A stretch of DNA of 64,000 nucleotides from Streptomyces sp. NBC_00443 (GTDB lineage: Bacteria > Actinomycetota > Actinomycetes > Streptomycetales > Streptomycetaceae). Positions within the stretch are counted from its first letter, which is position 1. Each line of letters begins with the position of its first letter. The notes beneath the pieces were generated by a model. The model was not told the DNA's origin. It saw only the letters and a list, made by a program, of their open reading frames with translations, and did no database searches. Positions 8,492 to 17,498 of this stretch are shown here, in pieces. The DNA is taken from the NCBI RefSeq assembly GCF_036014175.1, contig NZ_CP107917.1, forward strand, positions 7,688,001 to 7,752,000. The letters run 5' to 3'. A program made the translations under genes and the position numbers.

Positions 8492-9040
8492 ATGACGAGT
8501 GAGCCGGAGCGGCAGTGGGGAGTGGGGATCCAGGACGCGTTCCAGCGCCTGTGGACGCCCCATCGGATGGCCTACATCCAGGGTGAGAACAAGCCGACCG
8601 GTCCCGGCGCGGACGACGGCTGCCCCTTCTGCTCGATCCCGGCCAAATCCGACGAGGACGGGCTGGTCGTCAAGCGCGGCGAGCAGGTGTACGCGGTCCT
8701 CAACCTGTACCCGTACAACGGCGGCCACCTGATGGTCGTGCCCTACCGCCACGTCGCCGACTACACCGACCTGACCGCGCCGGAGACCGTCGAGCTGGCC
8801 GCCCTCACCAAGCAGGCGATGACGGCCCTGCGCACCGCTTCCGGTGCCCACGGCTTCAACATCGGCATGAACCAGGGCACGGTCGCCGGCGCCGGCATCG
8901 CGGCCCACCTCCACCAGCACATCGTCCCGCGCTGGGGCGGCGACACGAACTTCATGCCGGTGGTGGGCCACACGCGGGTGCTGCCACAGTTGCTGGCGGA
9001 CACTCGGAAGATGCTGGCGGAGGTCTGGCCGGCGGCTTGA
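8492..9040 (+). CDS. HIT family protein, probable Ap4A phosphorylase
   Basis: The 182-residue protein has the histidine-triad motif HLHQHIVPRW (H139, H141, H143 catalytic) and a zinc-type CPFC pair at C44/C47. The same gene sits between thrS and pgsA in M. tuberculosis (Rv2613c), where the product is an Ap4A phosphorylase that breaks diadenosine tetraphosphate into ATP and ADP. Position and motif together support that activity here, though the neighbouring gene order differs by two inserted genes (9092-13133). It is probably expressed from a leaderless mRNA (see the -10 element at 8480). Confidence 0.88.
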   Translation: MTSEPERQWGVGIQDAFQRLWTPHRMAYIQGENKPTGPGADDGCPFCSIPAKSDEDGLVVKRGEQVYAVLNLYPYNGGHLMVVPYRHVADYTDLTAPETVELAALTKQAMTALRTASGAHGFNIGMNQGTVAGAGIAAHLHQHIVPRWGGDTNFMPVVGHTRVLPQLLADTRKMLAEVWPAA

Positions 9041-9062
9041 TCCGCGACAACCTCCAGTAGAG

Positions 9063-9087
9063 GGTGCCCTCGACAACCAAGGGCACC
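9063..9087. terminator. hairpin between convergent HIT and membrane-protein genes
   Basis: GGTGCCCT (9063-9070) pairs with AGGGCACC (9080-9087) across a 9-nt loop in the 51-bp gap between convergent genes. Confidence 0.6.
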
Positions 9088-9091
9088 ACAG

Positions 9092-10753
9092 CTACGCGTC
9101 GTAGACGTCAGCCTTCCTGGGCATCGGGTCCTGCACCGCCGTACTCAAGAACGCGGAACGTGAACCGAACTTGTCGGTGTCCACGCCGTTCTCGGCGAGC
9201 ACCTTGATCGCCGCGGCATGCACCACCCGCAGCACCGGCGTGGCCGCGCGCAGCGCGTCGTCGGCCATGAACCGGTGCCGCCACGGCTGGTCCGCCCACG
9301 CGTGCCGAAGTCCGAACGGCTCGGGCAGCCCCATCGTCCCGCCGAGCCAGCTCAGCAGCGGCGGGTACCAGGAGATCGGGGCCCGCACCGCCAGCCGGAC
9401 CACCTCGTCGGGGTTGACCAGCGGAAGCTTCACCTTGCGGGTCTCCCACGGCTTGAACGACTTGGTGACCTCCTTGGTCGGCGCCTCGGGCTTCTCCTGG
9501 AAGAGCCCGTTCACCGGACCGAGGGCGTGGCCGGTCACCTCGATGCGCAACGTCTCGTGCAGTACGGTCACTGTGATCAGCATGGTGATGATCAACTGCC
9601 CGTCCCAGAGCGTCCACTGGACGCCCAGGTAGTGCCGGTCACCGCTGCCGAACTGCTGCTTGTTGCAGATGTCCTGTATCGCGTGGTTCTTGACCTGGTA
9701 CGCCTCGACGTCGGTGCCCTCCGGGCGGGACACCGCCTTCGCGCCCTCCGCGATCGGCGTGACGACCCAGTGCCGTATCGAAGGCTTGGGGAAACCACCG
9801 GTGTTCAGCGGACCGCGCTCCAGCATGCGCAGTTGGTCGTGGATCGAGCGGATGACGTCCCAGCTGCGGAACGGGTGGATCTCCCGCGTGGAGTCCGCTG
9901 CCACCAGGTCCTCGGCGAGCTGCCAGCTGCCCCAGCGTGTGCCCATGCCGAGTATCCCCTTGGGCCCGGCGTAGAACACGGAGTTGGACTGCTGCTCGGC
10001 GCTCAGTTTGGCCAGCGACTGGCGCAGCTGCTCGGCCTGGGTCTCGGTGGGGCTGGTCGGCACCGCCTCCGGCACCTTGGCGCCGACGCTGCTGCCGGCC
10101 AACAGGCTGTCCCAGCGCTCCCGCAGATCCCTCGCGGTGCGCTCACAGACCTGCTTGGCCCAGAACCATCCGACCACGGGCATGAGGACCGAGGCCCGCG
10201 CAGACCAGCCCCAGAAGCCGGTGAACGGCATGCGCAGCAGGAAGAGCACGGCGAGCGCGCCCACCGCCACGAGCAACACGGAGGCGAGGGCGCCGCCGCG
10301 CTTCTCGTCCCGCTTGACGATGGTGGTGCGCAGCGTGAAGACCAGCAGCCACACCAGGAGCCCGGGCAGGAAGAGCACACCGCAGATCACGGTGATGGCG
10401 CTGAGCATCCGGTCGCGCGCCTTGCGGATGTTGTTCGCGGCCAGACAGTGCTCGACGACGACCTGAGGTTCGGCGCCGAAGGACTGGATCAGGGGCTTGC
10501 GGCCGCTGCCGAGCATGCGGTCGACCACGGCCCGTGAGAAGGCCTCACCGAGGTTGGGACGGAAGATCCTCGCCCAGCCGCGGCCCGCCTTGATGTCGGT
10601 CTTGTGCCATTCGTTGTCGGCCTTCTTGATGTCCTCGAACGGATTGTCCCGATAGGCCGCCGAGGCCAGCGCGAACGTCGCCGTCTGACCCTCACCTGCC
10701 GTGCGCGGCACCTGCGGACCGAAGATGTCCGCGTAACCGCTCTCAACGGTCAT
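9092..10753 (-). CDS. hypothetical membrane protein
   Basis: I do not recognise a characterised family in this 553-residue protein. Two or three hydrophobic stretches lie in the middle third: VICGVLFLPGLLVWLLVFTL, then SVLLVAVGALAVLFLL and a Trp-rich MPFTGFWGWSARASVLMPVVGW. They suggest a central membrane domain with long soluble N- and C-terminal regions. The C-terminal part (HRFMADDALRAATPVLRVVHAAAIKVL) is helical. The start is the ATG after GGGGGCGGGA. An internal start 20 codons upstream is open but lacks a ribosome site. It interrupts the otherwise conserved HIT-pgsA neighbourhood. Confidence 0.75.
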   Translation of the reverse strand: MTVESGYADIFGPQVPRTAGEGQTATFALASAAYRDNPFEDIKKADNEWHKTDIKAGRGWARIFRPNLGEAFSRAVVDRMLGSGRKPLIQSFGAEPQVVVEHCLAANNIRKARDRMLSAITVICGVLFLPGLLVWLLVFTLRTTIVKRDEKRGGALASVLLVAVGALAVLFLLRMPFTGFWGWSARASVLMPVVGWFWAKQVCERTARDLRERWDSLLAGSSVGAKVPEAVPTSPTETQAEQLRQSLAKLSAEQQSNSVFYAGPKGILGMGTRWGSWQLAEDLVAADSTREIHPFRSWDVIRSIHDQLRMLERGPLNTGGFPKPSIRHWVVTPIAEGAKAVSRPEGTDVEAYQVKNHAIQDICNKQQFGSGDRHYLGVQWTLWDGQLIITMLITVTVLHETLRIEVTGHALGPVNGLFQEKPEAPTKEVTKSFKPWETRKVKLPLVNPDEVVRLAVRAPISWYPPLLSWLGGTMGLPEPFGLRHAWADQPWRHRFMADDALRAATPVLRVVHAAAIKVLAENGVDTDKFGSRSAFLSTAVQDPMPRKADVYDA

Positions 10754-10819
10754 TCCCGCCCCCGATCGCCGCAGTGTCGCTTCTGCGGCCTTCCCGACTT
10801 CCGTACTTCGCACACCTGT

Positions 10820-10832
10820 TGATCAATGATCA
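10820..10832. promoter_or_regulatory. TGATCA-A-TGATCA repeat upstream of the 553-aa membrane protein gene
   Basis: Two TGATCA hexamers separated by one base form an AT-rich symmetric site 67 bp before the start of the minus-strand membrane-protein gene. In a sequence this GC-rich such a site stands out and may be an operator. No binder is known. Confidence 0.3.
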
Positions 10833-10934
10833 GCGTATCCTCCGCCACCGACATTCGTCGGCGGACGGCCGAAGCCGCCCGCCGACGCGGCGGGGAGCGT
10901 TCCGTACAGGCCACTTGGTGGCGCCGGGCGCCAA

Positions 10935-13133
10935 CTACGAGGCTTCGCGCGCCTCTTCACGAATCCTTTCCGCGATCTGCGCCGGCATCGGTTCGTGCCG
11001 CGCGTACGCACGGTTGAAGCGTGCGGTGCCGTGCGACAGCGAGCGGAGATCGACGGCGTACCGCCCGATCTCGATCTCGGGCACCTCTGCCCTGATGAGC
11101 GTGCGGCTGCCGTTGGTCTGCTCGGTGCCGAGGACCCGGCCGCGCCGCCCGGACAGGTCGCTCATCACGGCGCCGACGTAGTCGTCACCGACCAGGACGG
11201 ACACCTCGGCCACCGGCTCCAGCAGATGGATCTTCGCGTCGGCCGCGGCCTCGCGCAGCGCGAGCGCGCCGGCCGTCTGGAAGGCGGCGTCGGAGGAGTC
11301 CACCGAGTGCGCCTTGCCGTCGAGCAGCGTGATCCGGACGTCGACGAGCGGATGGCCCGCCGCAACTCCCCTGGCCGCCTGGGCCCTTACGCCCTTCTCC
11401 ACCGAGGGGATGAACTGGCGCGGCACCGCGCCGCCGACGACCTTGTCCACGAACTCGACGCCCGAGCCGCCCGGCAGGGGCTCCACCTCGATCTCGCAGA
11501 TCGCGTACTGCCCGTGCCCGCCGGACTGCTTCACATGCCGGCCACGGCCCGCCGACCTGCCCGCGAACGTCTCCCGCAGGGCGACCATGTGCGGTACGAC
11601 GTCGACCTGGACGCCGTACCGGCTGCGCAGCCGTTCGAGTGCGACGTCCGCGTGCGCCTCGCCCAGACACCACAGCACCACCTGGTGGGTGGCCTGGTTC
11701 TGTTCCAGTCGCATGGTCGGGTCCTCGGCGACCAGCCGGGACAGGCCCTGGGAGAGTTTGTCCTCGTCCGCCTTGCTGTGTGCCTGGATGGCGAGCGGCA
11801 GCAGCGGGTCGGGCATCCGCCAGGGCTCCATCAGGAGCGGGTCGTCCTTGGCGGACAGCGTGTCGCCGGTCTCCGCGCGGGTCAGCTTCGCCACGCACGC
11901 GAGGTCACCGGCGATGCAGTGGCTGAGCGTGCGCTGCTGCTTGCCGAACGGCGCCGACAGGGCGCCGATCCGCTCGTCGACGTCGTGGTCCTCGTGGCCA
12001 CGGTCCTCCAGGCCGTGCCCTGAGACGTGCACCGTCGCGTCGGGGTGCAGGGTGCCGGAGAAGACCCGTACCAGCGAGACGCGGCCGACGTACGGGTCGG
12101 ACGCGGTCTTCACCACCTCGGCGACCAGCGGCCCGTCCGGGTCGCACACCTTCAGCGCGCGCGGTTTGCCGTCGACCGTGGTGACCGCGGGCGCCTCCCG
12201 CTCCAGCGGGGTCGGGAACCCGCGCGTGATCAGCTCCAGCACCTCGATCGTGCCGAGCCCCTGCCGGGCGCCGTCGGCCGCGGGCGCCGCGGCCAGGACG
12301 GGATGGAAGGCACCGCGCGCGACGGCCCGTTCCAGGTCCTCGATCAGCGTCTTGACGTCGACCTGCTCGCCGCCGAGATACCGGTCCATCAGGGTCTCGT
12401 CCTCCGACTCCGAGATGATCCCCTCGATCAGCCGGTTGCGGGCCTCCTCGATCTGCGGCAGCTGGTCCTCGCCCGGCTCGGACTCCTTGCGCTCCCCGGA
12501 GGAGTAGTCGAACAGCTGCTGCGACAGCAGCCCGATCAACCCGGTCACGGGCGCGTGCCCGTCGGGGGCCTGCGGGCCGTGCAGCGGCAGATACAGCGGG
12601 AGCACCGCGTCGGGGTCCTCCCCGCCGAAGGCCTCCGCGCAGATCCGCGTCATCTCCTCATAGTCGGCCCGCGCGGACTCCAGGTGCGTGACGACGATCG
12701 CGCGCGGCATGCCGACGGCCGCGCACTCCTCCCACACCATGCGGGTCGAGCCGTCCACGCCGTCCGAGGCCGAGACGACGAAAAGGGCCGCGTCCGCCGC
12801 TCGCAGACCGGCCCTGAGCTCCCCGACGAAGTCGGCGTATCCGGGGGTGTCCAGAAGGTTGACCTTGATGCCGTCCCATTCGACCGGCACCAGGGAGAGC
12901 TGTACCGAGCGTTGCTGCCGGTGCTCGATCTCGTCGTAGTCCGAGACGGTGCCGCCGTCCTCGACGCGGCCCGCCCGGTTCACCGCCCCCGCCGTGAGTG
13001 CGAGGGCTTCCACCAAGGTGGTCTTGCCCGATCCGGAGTGGCCGACCAGTACCACATTCCGTACGGACGCGGGGTGGTCGGCCGCTGTAGCCCTGCCGGC
13101 GGCTCCGGGATGTGCGTTCGCCTTGTCGCCCAT
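10935..13133 (-). CDS. elongation factor G-like protein (EF-G2)
   Basis: The 732-residue translational GTPase paralogue has P-loop GHSGSGKTT (31-39), switch II DTPGYAD, and EF-G domains II to V (VVGGAVPRQFIPSVEKGV, then the C-terminal VMSDLSGRRGRVLG). The guanine-specificity motif NKxD is replaced by VVTHLE, so nucleotide recognition is probably altered. EF-G2 proteins of actinobacteria coexist with canonical EF-G; M. smegmatis EF-G2 binds guanine nucleotides but lacks ribosome-stimulated GTPase activity. The ATG at 13133 has GGGAGG seven bases upstream and was preferred to an ATG 15 codons earlier. It lies antisense to the surrounding thrS-pgsA direction. Confidence 0.9.
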   Translation of the reverse strand: MGDKANAHPGAAGRATAADHPASVRNVVLVGHSGSGKTTLVEALALTAGAVNRAGRVEDGGTVSDYDEIEHRQQRSVQLSLVPVEWDGIKVNLLDTPGYADFVGELRAGLRAADAALFVVSASDGVDGSTRMVWEECAAVGMPRAIVVTHLESARADYEEMTRICAEAFGGEDPDAVLPLYLPLHGPQAPDGHAPVTGLIGLLSQQLFDYSSGERKESEPGEDQLPQIEEARNRLIEGIISESEDETLMDRYLGGEQVDVKTLIEDLERAVARGAFHPVLAAAPAADGARQGLGTIEVLELITRGFPTPLEREAPAVTTVDGKPRALKVCDPDGPLVAEVVKTASDPYVGRVSLVRVFSGTLHPDATVHVSGHGLEDRGHEDHDVDERIGALSAPFGKQQRTLSHCIAGDLACVAKLTRAETGDTLSAKDDPLLMEPWRMPDPLLPLAIQAHSKADEDKLSQGLSRLVAEDPTMRLEQNQATHQVVLWCLGEAHADVALERLRSRYGVQVDVVPHMVALRETFAGRSAGRGRHVKQSGGHGQYAICEIEVEPLPGGSGVEFVDKVVGGAVPRQFIPSVEKGVRAQAARGVAAGHPLVDVRITLLDGKAHSVDSSDAAFQTAGALALREAAADAKIHLLEPVAEVSVLVGDDYVGAVMSDLSGRRGRVLGTEQTNGSRTLIRAEVPEIEIGRYAVDLRSLSHGTARFNRAYARHEPMPAQIAERIREEAREAS

Positions 13134-13406
13134 GGTCCTGCCTCCCGTGCACGGTGAGGTCACTGTGGGCGCGGACATGCGGATCCGCGTGCGATGCGGC
13201 TCCGGTGACGCCCGCGGTCCTTCGAGCTTTCCACTCCCGTCACGGTGCGTCCATACGGCGGACGCGATCGCGCCATCCGCCGCGGGTGGACGTGCCTGCC
13301 GGACCCGGGTACGAGTGCCCGGCGGTCGCACGCACGCACGCGTGGCTACGATGGGCCAGCCGGTGGCCAGCAGGGGCCGCGGCGCACACCGACCCTCGGG
13401 AAGGCC

Positions 13407-14096
13407 ATGCTGAACAAGTACGCGCGTGCATTCTTCACGCGTGTTCTCACACCGTTCGCCGCGTTTTTGATCCGGCGGGGCGTCAGCCCAGACACGGTCA
13501 CGCTCATCGGCACCGCCGGGGTGGTCGCGGGCGCGCTGGTCTTCTACCCCATGGGCGAGTTCTTCTGGGGCACGGTCGTGATCACGCTCTTCGTGTTCTC
13601 CGACCTCGTCGACGGCAACATGGCCCGCCAGCTCGGCCGCTCCAGCCGCTGGGGTGCCTTCCTGGACTCCACGCTCGACCGGGTCGCCGACGGTGCGATC
13701 TTCGGCGGCTTCATCCTCTGGTACGCCGGCGGGGGCGACGACCTCGTCCTGTGCGCCGTCTCGATCTTCTGCCTGGCCAGCGGCCAGGTGGTGTCGTACA
13801 CCAAGGCGCGCGGCGAGTCGATCGGCCTGCCCGTCGCCGTCAACGGCCTCGTCGAGCGCGCCGAGCGCCTGGTGATCTCGCTGGTCGCGGCCGGGTTGGC
13901 GGGCCTGCACAAGTTCGGGGTACCGGGCATCCAGTACCTGCTGCCCGTCGCCCTGTGGATCGTCGCCGTCGGCAGTCTCGTCACGCTGATCCAGCGGGTC
14001 GTCACCGTCCGTCGCGAATCCGCCGAGGCGGAGGCCGCCGCGGACGCGCAGGACAAGCCGCAGGGAGCCTCTCAAGGGAGCGAGGCCGCCAAGTGA
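13407..14096 (+). CDS. pgsA: phosphatidylinositol phosphate synthase (CDP-alcohol phosphotransferase)
   Basis: The membrane enzyme joins CDP-diacylglycerol to inositol-1-phosphate, the first step towards phosphatidylinositol and its mannosides. It has 229 residues with the full CDP-alcohol phosphotransferase signature: D66, D69-G70, A73-R74, G83, D87 and D91 (DGNMARQLG then FLDSTLDR). Several hydrophobic helices fit the six-TM fold. The phosphatidylinositol rather than phosphatidylglycerol role follows from the neighbours, a PIM acyltransferase and pimA. The ATG has GGGAAGG just upstream. Its stop overlaps the next start (GTGA). Confidence 0.92.
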   Translation: MLNKYARAFFTRVLTPFAAFLIRRGVSPDTVTLIGTAGVVAGALVFYPMGEFFWGTVVITLFVFSDLVDGNMARQLGRSSRWGAFLDSTLDRVADGAIFGGFILWYAGGGDDLVLCAVSIFCLASGQVVSYTKARGESIGLPVAVNGLVERAERLVISLVAAGLAGLHKFGVPGIQYLLPVALWIVAVGSLVTLIQRVVTVRRESAEAEAAADAQDKPQGASQGSEAAK

Positions 14097-15019
14097 GCGC
14101 CCAGGACCGCCTCACGGACGCGCTGTACGGACTCGGCTGGGGCACCGTCAAGAAGCTCCCCGAGCCGGTGGCGGTACGGCTCGGCCGCACCATCGCCGAT
14201 CTCGCCTGGAAGCAGCGAGGCAAGGGCGTCCAGCGGCTGGAGAGCAACTACGCGCGCGTGGTGCCCGACGCGACCCCGGAGCGCCTCGCCGAGCTCTCGC
14301 GCGCGGGCATGCGGTCGTACCTGCGCTATTGGATGGAGTCCTTCCGACTGCCCGCCTGGAGCGCCGAACGCGTCAAGGGCGGCTTCGACGTCAAGGACGT
14401 CCACCACCTGACCGACGGCCTGGCCGCCGGGAACGGCGTGGTACTCGCCCTTCCGCACCTGGCCAACTGGGACCTCGCCGGCGCCTGGGTCACCACCGAG
14501 CTGGAGACGCCGTTCACGACGGTCGCCGAGCGCCTCAAGCCCGAGACGCTCTACGACCGCTTCGTCGCCTACCGCGTGAGCCTCGGCATGGAGGTCCTGC
14601 CGCACAGCGGCGGCACCGCCTTCGGCATGCTGGCCCGCAGGCTGCGCGACGGCGGTCTGGTCTGCCTGGTCGCCGACCGTGACCTGTCCGCGTCCGGCGT
14701 CGAGGTCGACTTCTTCGGCGACACGGCCCGGATGCCCGCCGGCCCGGCGCTGCTGGCCCAGCAGACCGGGGCGCTCCTGCTTCCCGTCACGCTCTGGTAC
14801 GACGACTCGCCCGTCATGCAGGGGCGGATCCATCCCCCGATCGAGGTACCCGAGACAGGTACCCGGGCCGAGAAGACGTCTGTCATGACACAGGCGCTGG
14901 CCGACGCCTTCGCCACGGGGATCGCCGAACATCCGGAGGACTGGCACATGCTCCAGCGCTTGTGGCTCGCCGACCTGGAACCACGACCGGCCGACGGCCC
15001 GGCAGGAGAGCGTCCGTGA
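14093..15019 (+). CDS. phosphatidylinositol mannoside acyltransferase (PatA-like)
   Basis: The protein has 308 residues and belongs to the LpxL/HtrB-type lysophospholipid acyltransferases. The catalytic HX4D motif is HLANWD at H122-D127. An Arg- and Trp-rich segment (MRSYLRYWMESFRLP) precedes it, as in the family. In mycobacteria the orthologue PatA adds palmitate to the mannose of PIM1 or PIM2 at the cytoplasmic membrane face. Translation is coupled on both sides by GTGA overlaps with pgsA (14093) and pimA (15016), so these three genes form one operon for phosphatidylinositol mannoside synthesis. Confidence 0.9.
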   Translation: MSAQDRLTDALYGLGWGTVKKLPEPVAVRLGRTIADLAWKQRGKGVQRLESNYARVVPDATPERLAELSRAGMRSYLRYWMESFRLPAWSAERVKGGFDVKDVHHLTDGLAAGNGVVLALPHLANWDLAGAWVTTELETPFTTVAERLKPETLYDRFVAYRVSLGMEVLPHSGGTAFGMLARRLRDGGLVCLVADRDLSASGVEVDFFGDTARMPAGPALLAQQTGALLLPVTLWYDDSPVMQGRIHPPIEVPETGTRAEKTSVMTQALADAFATGIAEHPEDWHMLQRLWLADLEPRPADGPAGERP

Positions 15020-16194
15020 GGATCGGCATCGTCTGCCCGTACTCCTGGGACGTGCCAGGTGGCGTCCAGTTCCACATCCGCGACCTCGCCGAGTTCTTCA
15101 TCCGGCTCGGCCACGAGGTGTCCGTCCTGGCCCCGGCCGACGACGACACCCCGCTCCCGCCGTACGTCGTCTCCGCGGGCCGCGCGGTGCCGGTCCCGTA
15201 CAACGGCTCGGTCGCCCGCCTGAACTTCGGCTTCCTCTCGGCGGCCCGGGTGCGCCGCTGGCTGCACGAGGGCGCGTTCGACGTCATCCACATCCACGAG
15301 CCGACGTCGCCGTCCCTGGGCCTGCTGGCCTGCTGGGCGGCCCAGGGCCCGATCGTGGCCACCTTCCACACGTCCAACCCCCGCTCGCGGGCGATGATCG
15401 CCGCGTACGCCATCCTCCAGGCGGCCCTGGAGAAGATCAGCGCCCGGGTCGCGGTGAGCGAATACGCCCGGCGCACGCTGGTGGAACACCTCGGCGGCGA
15501 CGCGGTCGTCATCCCCAACGGCGTCGATGTCGACTTCTTCGCCGAGGCCGAGCCGAACCCCGACTGGCAGGGCGACACGATCGGCTTCGTCGGCCGCATC
15601 GACGAGCCCCGCAAGGGCCTGCCGGTTCTGATGAGGGCCCTGCCGAAGATCCTCGCCGCCCGCCCGCAGACCAGGCTCCTGGTGGCGGGCCGCGGCGACG
15701 AGGAGGAGGCGGTGGAGTCCCTGCCCGCCGAGCTCCGCTCCCGCGTCGAGTTCCTCGGCATGATCAGCGACCAGGACAAGGCCCGCTTCCTGCGCAGCGT
15801 CGACCTGTACGTCGCTCCCAACACCGGCGGCGAGAGCTTCGGGATCGTCCTGGTCGAGGCGATGTCGGCCGGCGCCCCCGTCCTCGCCTCGGACCTGGAC
15901 GCCTTCGCCCAGGTCCTCGACCAGGGCGCGGCGGGCGAACTCTTCACCAACGAGGATGCGGACGCCCTGGCCGAGGCGGCGGTACGCCTCCTGGAGGACC
16001 CGGTCCGCCGGGCCGAGCTCCGCAAGCGGGGGAGCGTGCATGTACGCCGCTTCGACTGGTCGACCGTGGGCGCGGACATCCTGTCGGTGTACGAGACGGT
16101 GACTGCGGGCGCGGCGGCGGTGGCCGAGGACGAGCGGGCCGGGAGCGGTGGGACCGGCGGGCTGCGGGCCCGGCTGGGGCTGGCCCGGGACTGA
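15016..16194 (+). CDS. pimA: phosphatidyl-myo-inositol alpha-mannosyltransferase
   Basis: The GT4-type GDP-mannose transferase puts the first mannose on phosphatidylinositol. Of 392 residues, key ones are the nucleotide loop WDVPGGVQFH (about 11-20), H118 in TFHTSN (the same position as the catalytic His118 of mycobacterial PimA), GRIDEPRKG (193-201) and the EX7E pair E273/E281 in NTGGESFGIVLVEAM. The start is a GTG overlapping the acyltransferase stop. A 25-residue Ala/Gly-rich tail extends past the family core. It is the last gene of the PIM operon. Confidence 0.93.
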   Translation: MRIGIVCPYSWDVPGGVQFHIRDLAEFFIRLGHEVSVLAPADDDTPLPPYVVSAGRAVPVPYNGSVARLNFGFLSAARVRRWLHEGAFDVIHIHEPTSPSLGLLACWAAQGPIVATFHTSNPRSRAMIAAYAILQAALEKISARVAVSEYARRTLVEHLGGDAVVIPNGVDVDFFAEAEPNPDWQGDTIGFVGRIDEPRKGLPVLMRALPKILAARPQTRLLVAGRGDEEEAVESLPAELRSRVEFLGMISDQDKARFLRSVDLYVAPNTGGESFGIVLVEAMSAGAPVLASDLDAFAQVLDQGAAGELFTNEDADALAEAAVRLLEDPVRRAELRKRGSVHVRRFDWSTVGADILSVYETVTAGAAAVAEDERAGSGGTGGLRARLGLARD

Positions 16195-16208
16195 GGTTTC
16201 AGCCCGTC

Positions 16209-16290
16209 TGGGGGTGCCCCCTCTGGGGGAGTCCGAGGATGAGGCCCTTCAGGGCCGATGCCGGGGTCCGGGGGCGGCAGCCCCCGGCGA
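16209..16290. repeat. intergenic hairpin repeat of Streptomyces type
   Basis: The 172-bp gap after pimA contains GGCCCT-TC-AGGGCC (16240-16253) and an 8-bp stem CCGGGGGC-GGCA-GCCCCCGG (16268-16287). This G-rich arrangement resembles the dispersed intergenic repeats seen in many Streptomyces genomes. It may also act as a terminator for the PIM operon. Copy number elsewhere cannot be seen in this window. Confidence 0.5.
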
Positions 16291-16368
16291 CGGTCGCGCC
16301 GACACCCGGCACCAACACCCACGCCCCGCACGACACCCTGCTCACCCGGCGGAGCTAGGGTGCCGCCC

Positions 16369-16911
16369 GTGACCGCAACTCTGATCTGGATCCTCGTAGT
16401 CCTCGTGGCGATCGGCCTCTACCTGAGCTGGACGGCCGGTCGCCTGGACCGGCTGCACGCCAGGATCGACGCGGCCCGCGCCGCACTCGACGCGCAGCTG
16501 CTGCGCCGCGCCTCGGTGGCCCAGGAACTGGCCACCTCCGGTGTGCTGGATCCCGCCGCGTCGATCGTCCTGTACGAGGCCGCACACGCCGCCCGGCAGG
16601 CCGAGGAGGAACAGCGGGAGGTCGCCGAGAGCGAACTGAGCCAGGCGCTGCGAGCCGTGTTCGCCGAGCCCCAGCAGGTGGAGGCCGTACGGGAGGCGCC
16701 CGGGGGCGAGGAAGCGGCCCGCGAGCTGACGGAGGCGGTGCGCCGGGTACCGATGGCCCGCCGCTTCCACAACGACGCCGTACGGGCGGCCAGGGCGCTG
16801 CGACGCCACCGCAAGGTCCGCCTGTTCCGCCTGGCGGGCCACGCCCCGTTCCCGCTGGCCGTCGAGATGGACGACGAGCCGCCGGTGGCCCTGGCGGACC
16901 GGCCCGCCTAG
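16369..16911 (+). CDS. LemA-like hypothetical membrane protein
   Basis: The 180-residue protein has one N-terminal transmembrane helix (LIWILVVLVAIGLYLSW), then a charged helical region. RLDRLHARIDAARAALDAQLLRRASVAQELA matches the pattern of the first helices of LemA proteins. The function of that family is unknown. Two GTG codons nine bases apart (16360 and 16369) are both possible; GGAG lies five bases before the first. The stop codon overlaps the convergent VOC gene stop. Confidence 0.75.
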   Translation: MTATLIWILVVLVAIGLYLSWTAGRLDRLHARIDAARAALDAQLLRRASVAQELATSGVLDPAASIVLYEAAHAARQAEEEQREVAESELSQALRAVFAEPQQVEAVREAPGGEEAARELTEAVRRVPMARRFHNDAVRAARALRRHRKVRLFRLAGHAPFPLAVEMDDEPPVALADRPA

Positions 16912-17351
16912 GACGCGCCGAAGTCGGGGATCGTGAGGGAACCGTCGGCGGCGAGCGGGAACCCGGGGTTGTGCGCGATCTCCCACGCGTGGCCGTCGGG
17001 GTCGACGAAGGCGCCGGAGTAGAAGCCGATGGCATTGGTGACCGCGGGCTTGGTGACGGTCGCCCCGGCCCGTTCCGCGGCCGCGAGCAGTTCGTCGACC
17101 TCGGCGTCGGAGCGCACGTTGTGGGCCAGGGCGATCCCGCCGAAGCCGCCTGCCGTGCCTGCCGCGCCGTCGGTCAGCCCGCAGTCCAGCGCCAGCTTGT
17201 CGCGGCCCCACAGCACCAGGGCCAGTCCGCCCGCCTGGAAGAAGACGGTCTCCTCGACCTCCTGGCCCCGCCAGCCCAGGGCCTCGTAGAAGGCACGGGA
17301 GCGCGCCACATCGGAGACCCCCAGCGTGACCAGGCTGATGCGCTGTTCCAT
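16908..17351 (-). CDS. VOC (glyoxalase/bleomycin-resistance fold) protein
   Basis: This 147-residue protein is a single VOC domain made of two beta-alpha-beta-beta-beta modules. Recognisable parts are VTLGVSDVARSRAFYEALGW at the N-terminus and FVDPDGHAWEIAHNP near the C-terminus, the usual position of a metal-ligand glutamate. The substrate is unknown. It is monocistronic and its stop overlaps by two bases the stop of the convergent gene. The ATG start keeps the first beta strand intact. Confidence 0.88.
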   Translation of the reverse strand: MEQRISLVTLGVSDVARSRAFYEALGWRGQEVEETVFFQAGGLALVLWGRDKLALDCGLTDGAAGTAGGFGGIALAHNVRSDAEVDELLAAAERAGATVTKPAVTNAIGFYSGAFVDPDGHAWEIAHNPGFPLAADGSLTIPDFGAS

Positions 17352-17498
17352 GGCCAGGACACTAACGCGGCCCGGTCCGGGCGGCGCCCCGGCAGGCAAA
17401 ACGATCCACCGCCTCACCATTGGCTCTTGAAGTGGCCCGTACACCTCACGTTTCCTCGATGCTTGCAGTAACCCTCTTTCACACAGCGAGGTCAACCC

